64,000 nucleotides of DNA, from positions 45,592-109,591 of the forward strand of contig JAACJM010000265.1 in NCBI GenBank assembly GCA_013368315.1, written 5' to 3'. Below, piece by piece: positions 47,229 through 59,478 of this stretch. The notes below the pieces were generated by a model. It was not told the origin of the DNA and did no database searches. It worked only from the letters and a program-made list of their open reading frames with translations. How positions within the stretch are numbered: the first letter of the stretch is position 1; the number at the start of each line of letters is the position of its first letter. The stretch comes from Tetrapyrgos nigripes. Its lineage: Eukaryota; Basidiomycota; Agaricomycetes; Agaricales; Campanellaceae. The position numbers were made by a program, and so were the translations under genes.

Positions 47229-48403
47229 CTGATACAGAAAAGCCGCCTCAAGAATGCCCCTTTAACCTTTTGCAGCTTAGATCAAGCTACTTCAATGTCC
47301 ATATCTTGGATGTAAACCATATACAACGGATTGGAGGAAAGAAAAGGCCAGGCAGTATATGCGTAACGAGTATATGGAGGCTCATATACAGGTGCATATG
47401 CATGCGCATGTACCTTTTTCAGATACACCCAAACAGTGTGTATATGAGCGTATCTTATACTCCATATACAGATATGTTCTTCCCGATGCCGTCAAATAAT
47501 CCCATACTCTTAAAGACGAAACTGCACCTGAGACACCTTCTTAATTGCTTAACTGCTAGCAGATCTAAACGGCCTTAGCTCCACAATGGTTAGAGTGAAG
47601 AAACATGGACCTGTAGAGGTCCCTGGATGTGTCACAATTCTTTGACTTTGATATCCGGTCCTAACTGGCGATGTCTCGTGGACGCACCCGACCGCAGTCG
47701 ATTCCGTGATAAGCTGCGTAGGGAGGGCGTGAAAGAGCGTCTAGCTCTTTGTCTGCTGGACTGGCGGTAATATTTCATCCTTGTTCGTAATTTAAAATGC
47801 TACCTATCGCTATTATTGCAGAGAGGACGTCACTGGACGAGACCTTGCCAGTGACGGGACGCACCGGAATAATTTTAGTGGCGAGTTGCTCTGCCATCTA
47901 TACTTTACGGGTTGCTACATGCTCCATACGTGCATTCTTTATACATCTATCTACCTCCGGTATCATACTATTGATTGCCTCTATGTCATTCCGTGGTGCT
48001 AATGCACAGACCCTTTATGTTTCTCGTCTCATTCTCACGTTGACACAGTGCCACACATTGGAAACTCGAGCGCTTGAATGGACCCACAATTCATGCAAAC
48101 ACACCGATCGCCACAGTCAAAATGCAACCGAACATTGGAAATGTCATACAAGGTTACGCTGAGCTGGACTGATATTTACTCCTTCCCTCATAAGGAATAG
48201 TCGTCACTCCGCCTCTCGTTAGGTCAGAGCTCGATTTATCCATAAGAAAGGGCAATGACTCTAGAGGGGTTAATAGGCTGATAGCAACCATATACGGATA
48301 TAGCCTGAGAGAGAGAGCCCATGTACTTCGGGTTTGGCTACTGTTCTCTTATAACTCGTCTGTGCACTGCTTACTCACTGACCTCTCACATCACTGCCCG
48401 TCG
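47229..48403. other. Upstream region of kinase K1, no gene recognised
   Basis: Contains an open frame at 47797-48162 without a recognisable domain. The K1 promoter should lie in the last few hundred bases, but no clear TATA element was found. Confidence 0.35.
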
Positions 48404-50043
48404 ATGCTGTCCGAACGATACGAGCCGCGCCGGAAGGCCACCTTATCAAAGTAAGTCCTTCGGTTCGTGGATGGCTTATAGAGCGATAAACCAAGAATCT
48501 AGCTGCAGGGTTGACCGCTCGCTTTTAGAGGATGCAGAAAAAATCTTCAGGTTGACCGACCGTCCAGAAAATTATACCAAGAGGGTTAATGACACCATTG
48601 ATAGGATCAAAGCTGTAGTACAAACACTTCCGCTTGTTCTGCTTATTTCAGAGGCTAACGTGGACTATAGGCGTGCGGCACATGCAAAAACAAGGAGTGT
48701 AAAGAACTCATTGACGTCCTTCATCTAATCAGAAAAAATCCAAAACTCTTTATCAAGTCCAAAATTGAAATACTTGTCGGCAGGAAATCCTTGGGACGTG
48801 GATCCTTTGGAATCGTGTATGAAGGGAAAAGGTCTGGAGCTGGACAGCCTGATGTGGCCATGAAGATTCTGCATTTACCAGAGGTGTGATTTTCAAGCAA
48901 GTTGATACTTATAAAGAAACTCATGAATTACAGACGGAACAGGGATTGGAGGTAACATGAATCTTTGATCCTCAACCCGAGCTGACATGAGATAGCTGCT
49001 TTGGAACGAAGTACAGTTTTGGCAAAAGATAATCCCTCATCAGAATGTGTTGAAGTTCCATGGCTGTTATGCGGAGGTCAACTTTAACACCCAAGGTGTC
49101 ATTCGCAAAGGTGTCATCTTGGCTTTAGTGTCTCCGCTCGCTAAGCCTGGAGCTCTCAATAACTACTACGACCCACCATTCAAGTCAAGGACACCAGCTT
49201 GTATCCATAAAATTGTGAGTTTTTCCTTTATGATTTATCCATCAATAACTCAATTTTGGTGAAACTTACAAGTTCCTGGACATTGCGCGAGGCCTCCACC
49301 ATCTCCACACAAAACATAAACCACCAATCATCCATGGAGATATTTGCTGTGTAATTAATTTTAACTCTCTGCGCGTGGCGGTTTCATTCATATGCACACA
49401 ACACTAGGCTAATGTTTTGCTTGTTACTCGGCGTGATCCAAAGGTATTTATCCTTTTTAAGTATCTACTTTTTATCTTTCTCATTATTTGAAGAATTCAA
49501 AAAGTGAAGTTATTGCAAAGCTGGCTGATTTTGGCCTTTCAAAAGATGAAGGGACTCTCTCTGGCTTCTCCGTAAATCTATCAACAAATCTTTCTGCCTT
49601 AGCCAGACTAGGTGCGCAAAGGAGGTTTGAGAGATCTGGCCCAGTCATGCATGATCAAGGTCGAATATCAGAGAATGATATTTTTGGATTTGGGAGCTTG
49701 GTTTATGAGGTTCGCTAGTGATTTGTTGTGATAAATTGTATTACTTACTGCATTTTTCATGAAGCTATTAGCTGGACGAGTTGCAGATTTTTCAAAGGGA
49801 GATCCTGACCGTCCTTCCTGCTTAGAAGATGAAATATGGGATAATATGTGGAATCTGGCCACATCGTGCTGGTGCGAGAATTGGGCAAACAGGCCAACAG
49901 CTGCTAAGCTCATTGAGGATATTGGTGTGTCGTTGAAAGATGAAAGTCACCCTAATGATTCGCAGCTTTCTTCTATCAACTGGAGGGTGATTTTTATTCT
50001 GATGACTAGTATGATTGCGCTGCTTGGATTCTTATTTATATAG
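48404..50043 (+). CDS. Kinase K1: TKL-like protein kinase with C-terminal membrane anchor
   Basis: Nine exons read by eye: 48404-48450, 48509-48614 (or 48617), 48671-48883, 48934-48951, 48996-49214, 49273-49350, 49408-49443, 49494-49709, 49765-50043; about 403 residues with no internal stop. Kinase landmarks: glycine loop GRGSFGIVYEG (about 93-102), lysine in VAMKIL (116), catalytic HGD of IIHGDICCANVLL (D about 224), DFG in KLADFGLSK (about 251), and DIFGFGSLVYE of the C-lobe. HGD instead of HRD is usual in fungal TKL-like kinases. The last about 20 residues (WRVIFILMTSMIALLGFLFI) form one hydrophobic helix followed by the stop, so the kinase may be tail-anchored with its catalytic domain in the cytosol. 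The stop lies 172 bases from the stop of K2, which runs towards it. Substrate unknown. Confidence 0.85.
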
Positions 50044-50215
50044 CGAATGAGTCACCTATATCCTCAAATTGTCACCAAGCTTTATTACGCATTATAACCA
50101 CTGAAGTTTATTATTTTGAGGCCCACATCACCTGTTACCTGTTACGGAGAAATTGATTGAAGTACATCTGTATCTGATTTCTTATGTACAACTGGTAGTT
50201 ACCATTTTCCCCCTT

Positions 50216-51687
50216 TCACGCCTTTGGAGCCAATTCCTTCAACCTGTCGATCAAGTCGCTTGCATTCAACTTCTTTTCAGGCTCATCTGACCAGCAGTCC
50301 TCAACCAAAAGCCAGAGTTTATCATATTTTCCATCATTCATTGTACTTGGACGTATTGGTTTCTGGGATGTAAAGTCTGCTTGACCAGCAAAGATCTAAT
50401 TAAAGTCAATAAAAGAAACTGACATTCCTGTTCCAAATGTAATCCTTACCTCATAAATCAAGCTTCCAAATCCGAAAATATCATTATCAGTCGAGCGACC
50501 TCTAATAGCCTTCTGGAGTGGTCCACGTCTTTCATAGTGCAAGTCTGCAGTCATGCCCAGTACAGTCAGTGACGACTCTCTCCCATCATGTTTTGCCATT
50601 CCAAAATCTGCCAACTTGGCCATAAGTTTTTTTTCCTGAAAAACATTTAGTTGTGAAATTTATGATAGCAGACAGATTCTATGCACCTTAATGTCAAGTA
50701 ACACATTGGCCTAAAGATTTCATTATTAAAAATAAATTCTTTTAAAGGCATCCAACTCACGCGGCAGAGGTCTCCATGAACTACTTGTGGGTTGTTGGTG
50801 TGCAAATGCTGCAATCCTTGGGCAACATCAAGAAGCTAGTGATGAAAATGATTAATGAAGTAGCGCTGAAGAAAAACCAGTCTTACAATTGAGTGAGTTT
50901 TTATCCAGGGTTTGAAGGTTGTTTTGTACTTTCTGAGATCACCAGACTTTGCCCAAGGAGATACCAAGGCAAGGTCAATATCTCGCTTGGTAAAGTTTAC
51001 CGTAGCATAGCATCCATCAAACCTCAAGACATTTGGATGCTGAGCGATACTTCTCCAGATCTTGACTTCATATAAGAAGCCATTCTAAGCAGAAGCTTTG
51101 TCAAAAATATATGAGCCCAAGAGCACAATGCTCACCCTCAACTGGTTATATTTCTGTAATCAAAGATCCAAGTCAATCCTTGTAAATAATAGTTAAAGAA
51201 ATTGTTACCAACTTGGTTGAGAACGGCCTCGGACTCCTTGAGAACCTTGACTGCAACTTCAGCTCCATGCCAACTAGCCTTATGCACAACTCCGAAAGAC
51301 CCCTCCCTTCCCCCAAGCAGCGGAGTAAGATCTAACTTGGTGGGAATGAAAAGCTCGGGATTTTCAAGATTCATCTTCAATATTTTTGCAAGTCGATAAG
51401 CTGGAGCACTGTCGTCCTGATCATCCTCATCTTGTAAGTATGTCTAGAAGATAGGTTAGTTTATGAATATATAGCCTCATAAACGTGAATAGATTCTCAC
51501 TTTTGTGATATCGTCTATAAGCTGGTTCACCTCAGTGTCTGTTTGTGGAGGAGAGCTTCTCAAGCAGTCCTCTACCCTATTCAGAGTGGTGTCATCAATG
51601 CTGTGATCATTCGGTGATCATGTATTATTAGTCCCCTGTTGAATAGTAACATGTTAATAGTACTAACGTAGATGATCTTTCATTCAT
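50216..51687 (-). CDS. Kinase K2: intact TKL-like protein kinase
   Basis: Nine exons on the minus strand: 51687-51668, 51600-51501, 51443-51213, 51153-51136, 51084-50887, 50835-50761, 50710-50687, 50635-50450, 50395-50216; they sum to 1032 bases, 343 residues, in one frame. Every intron but the first is phase 0 and 50-68 bases long. Residues 1-40 carry the N-terminal module shared by the cluster (TIDDTTLNRVEDCLRSSP). Glycine loop GREGSFGVVHKA (85-91), lysine 106 (VAVKVL), catalytic VVHGDLCRANVLL (D211), DFG 232 (KLADFGMAK), NDIFGFGSLIYE, and RLKELAPKA at the end. All core catalytic residues are present, except that the usual lysine two after the Asp is C, as in its paralogues. Convergent with K1 and divergent from K3, sharing a 1.2-kb upstream region with K3. 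Confidence 0.88.
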
Positions 51688-52846
51688 GGTAATGAAAATG
51701 CAAGGGAATGAGGAAGGGACGGAGAAGATCACAACGAAAACTATGTCTTATAACAAGCACCGTCTGATCAATCAGAAGATCTGGTATCAAAGTCAGAATT
51801 CCGTCAGCCACGGAGCGAGCGCCTATCTATAATCATTGCTCGATGGCCTTCCCAGAACATCTTTTTTTAGAATAACCGCTCACGGATTTTTATCCTGGCA
51901 GTGCGAGCTACTATTAGGACCCCGGATGACTTGCGGATAACTGGCTGCGAACCCGTTCCGAAAAATAGGTAATCCAGCCAGATTTTCTTCGAACTGCCGT
52001 TTCAGGTTGTCCAAGCAAAAATTCAGAAAAATGTTTCAAATCCCTCCTCCCCCTATCACATATAGATTTTTTTTTGCCTTTCCTAGGCGTACTTTGGAAA
52101 TAATGACCGCAAGAATCCTCCCCTATATCCTTGCTTCCGAGTCTCTTTGGATTCTTCACGTATACTCCCATTAACTCCTTGGTCTCTCTATCTCACTTCT
52201 CCTTTGTACTATTATCGCCAAACGTTAGCGGGCCGAGTTCCCGCCACGCTCACGCATTGGCCCACATCGACTTGATGGTTGGCAGTGAAAAATGGACACC
52301 AATTTTTGTCCGAACCCAGCATGGCTGTTTTGCCCTCCGAAGTCACTTTTTTGTCCGAACAGGCGACTGAGTTCTGGTGCTATCTCAATTATTCATCTAT
52401 CACAGAATCAAGAAGCATGAGATCTAGATGCAAAGGATCTTTCGGCAGAAAAGGAGGGCTAGGCAAGTATGTGGAAACATTTCGCCTAAAAAAGAAGATC
52501 GATCTGAAAAAGGCAATTTGAAGTGGTGCAGAAGTTTATAAAGAGGATCATGAATCACAGCTGACCTAGAACACGGGCTGTGCAAATCAACTTCTCGATT
52601 GCTTCCGTGTAGGAAAGGCGCCTTACTTCAAATTAGTAAGGATGCGCGTCAATAAGGACATAAACAGCCTTCATGGAGCACTTTCCATCTTGACTGTCAT
52701 CAATCCACTCAATCTATTGAAGAAGTTGTAACACCTTCGAAATCTATACAGCTTCTGTATAATCAATCAAAGTTTCACTCTATTGATAATTACAGCCAAA
52801 TCTGATACAGCTTATCGCTTTCGGATGAGATGACAACAGCACTCCT

Positions 52847-52856
52847 TATAAAAAAC
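52847..52856 (+). promoter_or_regulatory. TATA element of kinase K3
   Basis: ttataaaaaa lies about 70 bases before the K3 start codon; a pyrimidine-rich stretch (cttcctcaatctcactacc) lies between them. Confidence 0.5.
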
Positions 52857-52916
52857 CCCAAGGACAAGTTATCCTTTTCTCGCCTTCCTCAATCTCACTA
52901 CCGTCTGGCCTCTCAG

Positions 52917-54322
52917 ATGTCTTCAGATATTGCACCAGCTGACCAGTAAGTCGTTAACAGCCCTGCATCATCACCACCACATGCTAATATTGATATCTGC
53001 TCTGTAAAGAATTAGCTCAGATATTCTGGAGAGAGTTGAAGATGTCCTGAGAAGGTCTCCCGAATCCATTGATGACTTTACCGTTGAGGTAGACGAGCTC
53101 ATAACAGAGATTTTAAATGTTTGCAAAGTGACTTTTTAAAATATTTTGAATTTATTTCTCACCGCCTTGCTAGGAGTATGGAGATGAATCAGATTCCTGT
53201 CAAGACACAGCGTATACTCTGGCATACATCCTCAAATTGACCAATGAATTCAATTTTATGTTCATTAAGCCCAAAATCATACGAGACATTTTCCTAGGAG
53301 GGGGCTCATTTGGATCGGTTTTCAAGGCGAACTATAATAATTCTGCGGTTGCTCTGAAGATCATCGATCAAGCGTTCACCGATAAGGTCGGTTGCTAGTA
53401 TTAGGTCTGTAATAAAATTCCACTCATATTTTCCTCTGCCAGAAATATGAACAACTCAAGGTATGCATATACTTTTGGAGTTTCTATAACTTATCTCCAT
53501 TACAGACATGGTTCTCTCGTGAATTGAGACACTGGAGAGATATTTCCAACCATGATAATGTGTTGGAATTGATTGGCTGTTATGCAGAAGTGAACGAGGG
53601 TAGCATTGAGTTTGGTTTAGTCTCGCCTTTTGCAAACGGTGGCTCCTTGTCGGAGTTCTGTGAAAATCGAAAAGTGACTTTGGCTGCAAAACACCATCAT
53701 GTATGTTCACCCGAGCTGGTTTGGTATTGTGGGTTTGATTGTTGATAATTTTTTCTTCATTTAGCTTGTATCTATTTCTCTAGGCTTGCAGCATCTCCAT
53801 AACCAAAGGGAGGCCTTAATCCACGGTGATCTTTGTTGTGTAAGTGCCTTTTTTTCCTGTTGTGTAGGGGACTCAAATGGATTTTAGGATAATGTCTTGG
53901 TCCATGACGAGGTTGTCAAAATAGCAGATTTCGGTCTCAGCAAGTACGACGCCGGTATTTCTACTCTGACAATGCAAGGCTACACGGAAGACATGAATTT
54001 CGAGCGCATTGGACCAGGCGTATCCTCCAGGACTAAAGAAACTGATATTTTTGCTTTTGGGAGCTTGGCTTACGAAGTAAAATGCACGTTATCCGCACAC
54101 TGTTTTATATTGATCGATTTCGAACAGTTATTTACTGGCAGCACTGCTCAATTCCAACTGGCACCCTATACATGGCCGTCACGACCCTATGTCTTGGGCG
54201 ACGCACGTTGGGACGATTTGTGGAGGATTGTGGAAGATTGTTGGGCCAAGGAACCTGTGAATCGACCATCGGCCAAAGATCTTGTTTCCAGACTTCAGCG
54301 GGCTGCAGGAAGTATTGTTTGA
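52917..54322 (+). CDS. Kinase K3: intact TKL-like protein kinase
   Basis: Eight exons: 52917-52945, 53010-53118, 53174-53386, 53443-53460, 53506-53700, 53765-53839, 53888-54076, 54128-54322; 1023 bases, 340 residues. The N-terminal module (ISSDILERVEDVLRRSPESI) precedes a glycine loop GGGSFGSVFKA (88-93), lysine 108 (VALKII), catalytic LIHGDLCCDNVLV (D210), DFG 227 (KIADFGLSK), TDIFAFGSLAYE and the C-lobe motif CWAKEPVNRPSA. The intron that K1 and K2 have between the catalytic loop and DFG is absent here. The exon sizes 213, 18 and 75 match those in other members, so this is a recent family. The substrate and partners are unknown. Confidence 0.88.
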
Positions 54323-55974
54323 ACTGCCTGGCGATATGTAATAAACACGAAACCTGAAGCGAATATCGCATTATTGTAACTAGCGACTCGTGAAAAGGCA
54401 CAGTGTGGGCGTGAAGGAATGAGAGGAAGGTCAAGGGTTTGCAGGGTGCCAGCTCACCATGTCCGAGTCAAATTTCCGCCTTTCCCCCGAAGCTGTTGGC
54501 AACACCATTAAGAGGGGGTGTTGACTGCGTTTGTGATGGAATATCGGCCTTTAGGATAGGTCTAGCTTCTACTTCCTCTTTTGCATTGATCAGATTGTAC
54601 TATTATGGAAAACCCCTATCTTCATTCTCCTTTCGTCTACTCCCTTTGTACTATATGATGATGAGAGAAAGAGGACTCTCTAATGAAGACAATCCAAAAT
54701 GCCTGTAAAGATAGCCAAGACTGCCTCCGGTGCGAGTGGGCAGATAATCAACAAATCCTCACAAAATATGGGTGTGAATAAATGAGCAGAAGGGCTACAG
54801 AATCAAACAAGGAAAAATCTGTACTGGAGATCTCGCAATGGTCTCCCAGCTGACAGTTTTCATGGTAAGATCTCTGTACTTAAAATGTATTAAGTAGGAA
54901 GTAGAAAGTATCTATTGCTGCGCTACTTGTCTGATGTGAGATATGTGAGAGAGAGATTTAAGGTACAAATGTCTACTACTTATATACTACGAGGAAACAG
55001 AATTTCCAACCAGGTTTTGACTTTCCGCCCTCAACACACGTGACGTCCCAATGGGGCTTCAATTGGCCGACCGAAAGCCTCCCGTGTGTTTTGTTTATTC
55101 GTTCGTTGATTGTTCTTTCACCACCACCACCACCACTCGCGAACGCCCTCCCCCCCTGGTCTTAGGCCTGCTCTCTCTATGCCTTGTAAGATAATCTATC
55201 ACCATTGTCTCGCTTTTCCACTATCAGTTTGCTTCTATAGTGTCCTTCTGGTCTGTTTTGCTAACTTGCTCCTCTTTCAGGCTTATGTTGTGGTTCTTCC
55301 AGGGCCAGAGGCCCATTTTGTGCTTATGAGTTGAACAGGATAGGATAGTGTAGTTTAGTGTCTTTTGGACGTGTTCAACGCATCTTTTGGAGGTTTTTAT
55401 ATCAGGTTTACAGTGTATATTCCCTTAGCATGTCCAAATGTATCATTTTTATGCTATTACATGGCATTTAAGAGCTTGTATATCAGGTTGACTTTGCCTC
55501 ACCATAGCTCTGAGGCTTCTGTAGTGAAACAACGCTCACAACTTCAACCAGAGGCCAAAAATATACAAAAAAAAGCACCTCCGGAGGAAGAACAATGGAG
55601 CTCCGGGCTTGGCCGTGGCCCATCAAAGGGCTTGCCTTTTTGGACCGTGGGAACATCACATGTTGAGGGCGAAAAGTGCCTAAGTTTTCCAACCAGGTAA
55701 CGAGTCCGTATGAGTCATGAAAGAGTCAGAAAAAATCAGAAAAGAGTCAGTAAATAATGCGCAGTATGTGTCCGGAGCCGTAAAGAATGACTACATAGAG
55801 TATAGAGTCATGAAAAAATCAAATAATGTGTTTTGAGGTTGAAGAGATTGAAGACGCCTAGGGGTCTGATTGCCTGTTTTGGACACAACTTCAGAAGATA
55901 GTCAGGTGATCAATTTGAGGCTTCCTAATTGGGAACCTGAAATCATGTGATATATGTGAGTTGCCTGTGCAGGT
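54323..55974. other. Intergenic
   Basis: No gene recognised. Contains a run of CAC triplets near 55120 and several agagtca words at 55700-55810. Open frames at 55110-55334 and 55365-55700 lack any domain. Confidence 0.4.
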
Positions 55975-56183
55975 CACCTTGGGCGGCAATGCATATTTGG
56001 AAAGATCTTTTGAGCAAACATAAATGACGAATTTATGCTCGGCGCCGGAGCTACTCCATATGGCTTTTCGGCCTCAAATCGGTCCCATATGGAGTAGACC
56101 CGGGCGAGCAAAAATGGCACTGAAAAATCCAAAATTTAAGTTTGCACAGAGATCTTTGGAAATATGCAACGCCGCCCAAGGTG
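55975..56183. repeat. 209-bp foldback element
   Basis: Left arm CACCTTGGGCGGCAATGCAT and the reversed right arm CACCTTGGGCGGCGTTGCAT match over about 45 bases; in the middle, a second palindrome (ctactccatatgg / ccatatggagtag) lies at 56050-56097. It would form a long two-part hairpin. Non-coding. Confidence 0.75.
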
Positions 56184-56984
56184 GATGCGGGATCCAGAAT
56201 CCGAGTGATTTATGATGACGCCATAATGTGGCATCACAATGGAATGTTCTCTTAGCGACTGGAAAGATCTACATAGTTCCATTACCACTGCGGTATTATA
56301 TATACTACTCGACTTGTACTAGTAACGACACCTTTGAATTTACCGCATCGTTTAACTTACCTTCTGCGTGAAGTAAGAGATCTGAGTGGCATTGTAACGT
56401 TTCGCACTTGCCTGCCTTCTCAATCCGTTAAGTACTTAATAGCTGCTTCGAGTGCAATAAGTCTTAGCGTTGATGACGTTGTATTACTTGTGAGGTTTGC
56501 AATTGAGTATATTGAACTAACTAACACATAAAAGACTACGCTACTCTTTTACAGTGTTTTGGCTATGCTGGCTTCTGACTAGTAATGGAGTTCTATATCC
56601 TGGGTCTTGACTGAGTAGACGGAACTTAGCGGAATAGACGGACAATTTAATCTAGTATAGACTGACGAATGTCAGGACAGCAGACAACTCACCAAAGATT
56701 CGTCGCTGAGCTCTTTAGGAAGCCAACATCGATATTCGTATCCAAACCCCATCTGATCACACTAACCCACACTGCTCTGAGTTTGCCGCCAGCCCCTGCG
56801 CAACCCCTTCTTGCTCCGTCGCTCATAGATACGGTAAACGCGTCCACTGGCACTGGGGAACAGTTTGAGTCCTAGGGACACCCCGACGACCCAAAAAAAA
56901 ATTGCACCGGTGCCTCAGACGTTTCCTGGCTTTAATCAAGATCAGCTCTTTGCAATGATTTTTGTAATATCTTGTACTAGTAGG

Positions 56985-57347
56985 TTACGCTTGCGATGTT
57001 TCCCGGACCCGGTGCATTATATCTTGGTCCAAAGCCGGTAATAAACTCCTCCTCCAACGCCCAATGCTAATTCTTATGCTAAAGGCTTGGACGATCTCTT
57101 CGGTTCGGTTGCATGTGTACGTCGTTAGAAGAAGGCGGAATAATCTGTCGGCGTTGACATTGTATTTTGCAGCAGTGTACATCACGGTCATATACTCGGT
57201 AAGTGCGTTCGTGTTCATCATATTGAATCCGTACTGACATTCTCCTAGTCCCCAGTCAAGCACAAATGGTCGCTCCATAGTTGTCGGTGACAGTACACAT
57301 GTGTCTTTCTGCTCGCTCCCCAGCATCTCGAGGCCGTACACCATCAT
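56985..57347 (-). CDS. Hypothetical protein, possibly truncated
   Basis: A 120-residue frame (MMVYGLEMLGSEQKDTCVLS..) that continues upstream past one TAG at about 57377 with similar composition (HAAFQSSRADLQA then IDDYEDGIIM). It looks like a globular helical protein (LTEYMTVMYTAAKYNVNADR). Not recognised; perhaps the end of a larger gene broken by the stop. Confidence 0.35.
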   Translation of the reverse strand: MMVYGLEMLGSEQKDTCVLSPTTMERPFVLDWGLGECQYGFNMMNTNALTEYMTVMYTAAKYNVNADRLFRLLLTTYTCNRTEEIVQAFSIRISIGRWRRSLLPALDQDIMHRVRETSQA

Positions 57348-58059
57348 AATTATCCCATCCTCGTAATCATCAATCTATGCTTGCAAGTCGGCGCGACTGC
57401 TTTGAAAGGCCGCATGTAATGCAAACATCTGACTTCCTTGAACAAAGATGCGACGACCATGTTTCAAGGCTTTGACTCGATGTACCGTGACTCCATGACC
57501 GATAGCCCCTCTCTCAGTTTGACATTAGACCGGCTTCTTCCCTACGCCTTGGGTCAAGTTCAAATTACTATACTGGGAATGTTGGCAGCAAAGCCGGCGC
57601 TCCCACAGACCTTTTATAGTAATTTAGCGCCCAAAAATAAGCTTGTTACGTATTACGGAACTCGTGGTCGAAATTATACAGTAAGGGGAAGGAGTAGGAT
57701 AGAGTAGGATTCGGAATTGGTTCGGAAGGGCCGTGGCGGGAGGATAGGTTGGTGATATCAGTGACACGAGGGTGGTGAACACGCCGGAGCCTCGTGGCAT
57801 CGATAAACACTCGATAAATAAGGGTAGCCAACTTCAACTTGCCCAAAGCCCAACGAATCGACGATCCCCCATGAGCCCTCCGGCGCAGCACTCTTCTGTA
57901 CTAGATCGGAGGAGCTGTTTCTGCATTGGTGTCCAGCGTTATGTCTCAGCAAGCCTGTATCAAAATAGGGCCTAGGCACGCCGCACTTGCCAGCCCAATG
58001 GCCTGTAGTCTCTCACAGCCAGACCCTAACGAAGTTAGGTGACCTGCGCGTTCTGTTGT

Positions 58060-58221
58060 GGGCCTTGAAGGATTGTTACAGGACGCTTAGTAAAACGGAG
58101 TTTAAATTTGGGGATTCTCGTAACGACTATATACGGATGAATAATGACGAAATCCCTTTACAGCTTCTTCTAAGCGACTGCTAATTTAAACTCCGTGTTA
58201 CCAAGCGCCTTGTAAGGCCCC
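58060..58221. repeat. About 160-bp MITE-like element
   Basis: Left arm GGGCCTTGAAGG..GACGCTTAGTAAAACGGAGT and the reversed right arm GGGGCCTTACAAGGCGCTTG..ACACGGAGTTTAAAT match with a few gaps over about 45 bases. Target duplication not clear. Confidence 0.55.
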
Positions 58222-58600
58222 ACCAACCACCAACAGACGCGCGGATCCAGGCTAGGCGCTTGCTAATCTCTTCACACCTTCAACTTCTCTCATTCATCTT
58301 GCGTTATGCTTCACAATTCTTGCTGACCTTCAATCTTCTTCAATGCTGTTATCTTCCGCCGTAGCGCTCTTCATCCTGGACGTTTTTTTTCCTTCTCTAG
58401 TAGCGATCTAAGCCATCGGGAGCTCCATCTTTGGTCAACTTCTGGTAAACTTCTACCCTCTCGCCTCGAGTGTGGTAACGCATCCTCTCCGGATTTTGTA
58501 ATCAACTCAGCGCCAGACATCATCAGGAAATCTCCGCTCCTGCGGCTTTCAAGGTTTCACGGTCGGCTCTCAGAGATCCTGCCAGCATGTCCTGACTCTT

Positions 58601-58750
58601 CGCATTTGTCGCCTCATGCGTTCCACTCTCCTTCCTTATCACTCGGCCTTCACTTTCTTTGACACTGTTACATCCGCGCATTTGTCGCCTCATGCGTTCC
58701 ACTCCCCTACCTTATTGCTCGCTGCTTTGATGGTGTTGCATCCGATTAGA
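58601..58750 (+). repeat. 76-bp direct repeat, two copies
   Basis: cgcatttgtcgcctcatgcg is found at 58601 and 58677, followed by similar ttccactc.cct.ccttat sequence. Confidence 0.8.
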
Positions 58751-59478
58751 CTTTTTCACTGTTCACCTTGTCCACACGCGCGTCTTTGGGTTGGGTCATA
58801 CTGCTAACTGTATTAGATGAGCTTCCCGATGGAGTCCCTGTCACGTAGAGCCAGGTTGTTGATGAATTTACGTATACTATATAAATGGCCGAGCAGCTGA
58901 CTACTCTGCCAGGGAGGAACGTAATACTCCGGAGAAGTCGCTCTTCCTCACTCCCGTCCTTTCTGCCCGGTGCATACCGCAACTTTCTCAATTTTGGTTA
59001 TATTGCAACCAGCTTGCTATGTGGGCCGCTAAAGGCACTTTCGTCGAGACCAGTGGAGGGACTATCGCTGTCAACAAGTGCTCGTGGGAGAAGACGAGTG
59101 CCCAAGATACCAAACGTCATCAGTCAGACCCTGAGCAGTCGAAAGTAAGCAGCATTTTTTGTCCGTTTTCGCAGCACTCCTCATTCAACGAGACTTCACA
59201 GAGAACAAATACAGGATCCAGAGGTCAACTATCGAGTGCTGGAGGAGCGATTGTTTGATTTGCAGGGGCCTGCACTGGGTGGCAGTGGTCAAAAAAGTCG
59301 CTTTCGTGTTCAAAGAGAAGTGACCATGAACTTACGGATAGAGGGGATGAAACTGAAAGGCGTCTCCAGTTCGTTTTCCGTTGTACCCGAGCTTTCTACC
59401 AACTCAATTATACTTTCCTGATAGAACCACATTCTGCTCTTCCCCCTCATGTATCAGAAGCATCTCTTGCAGTACCGA

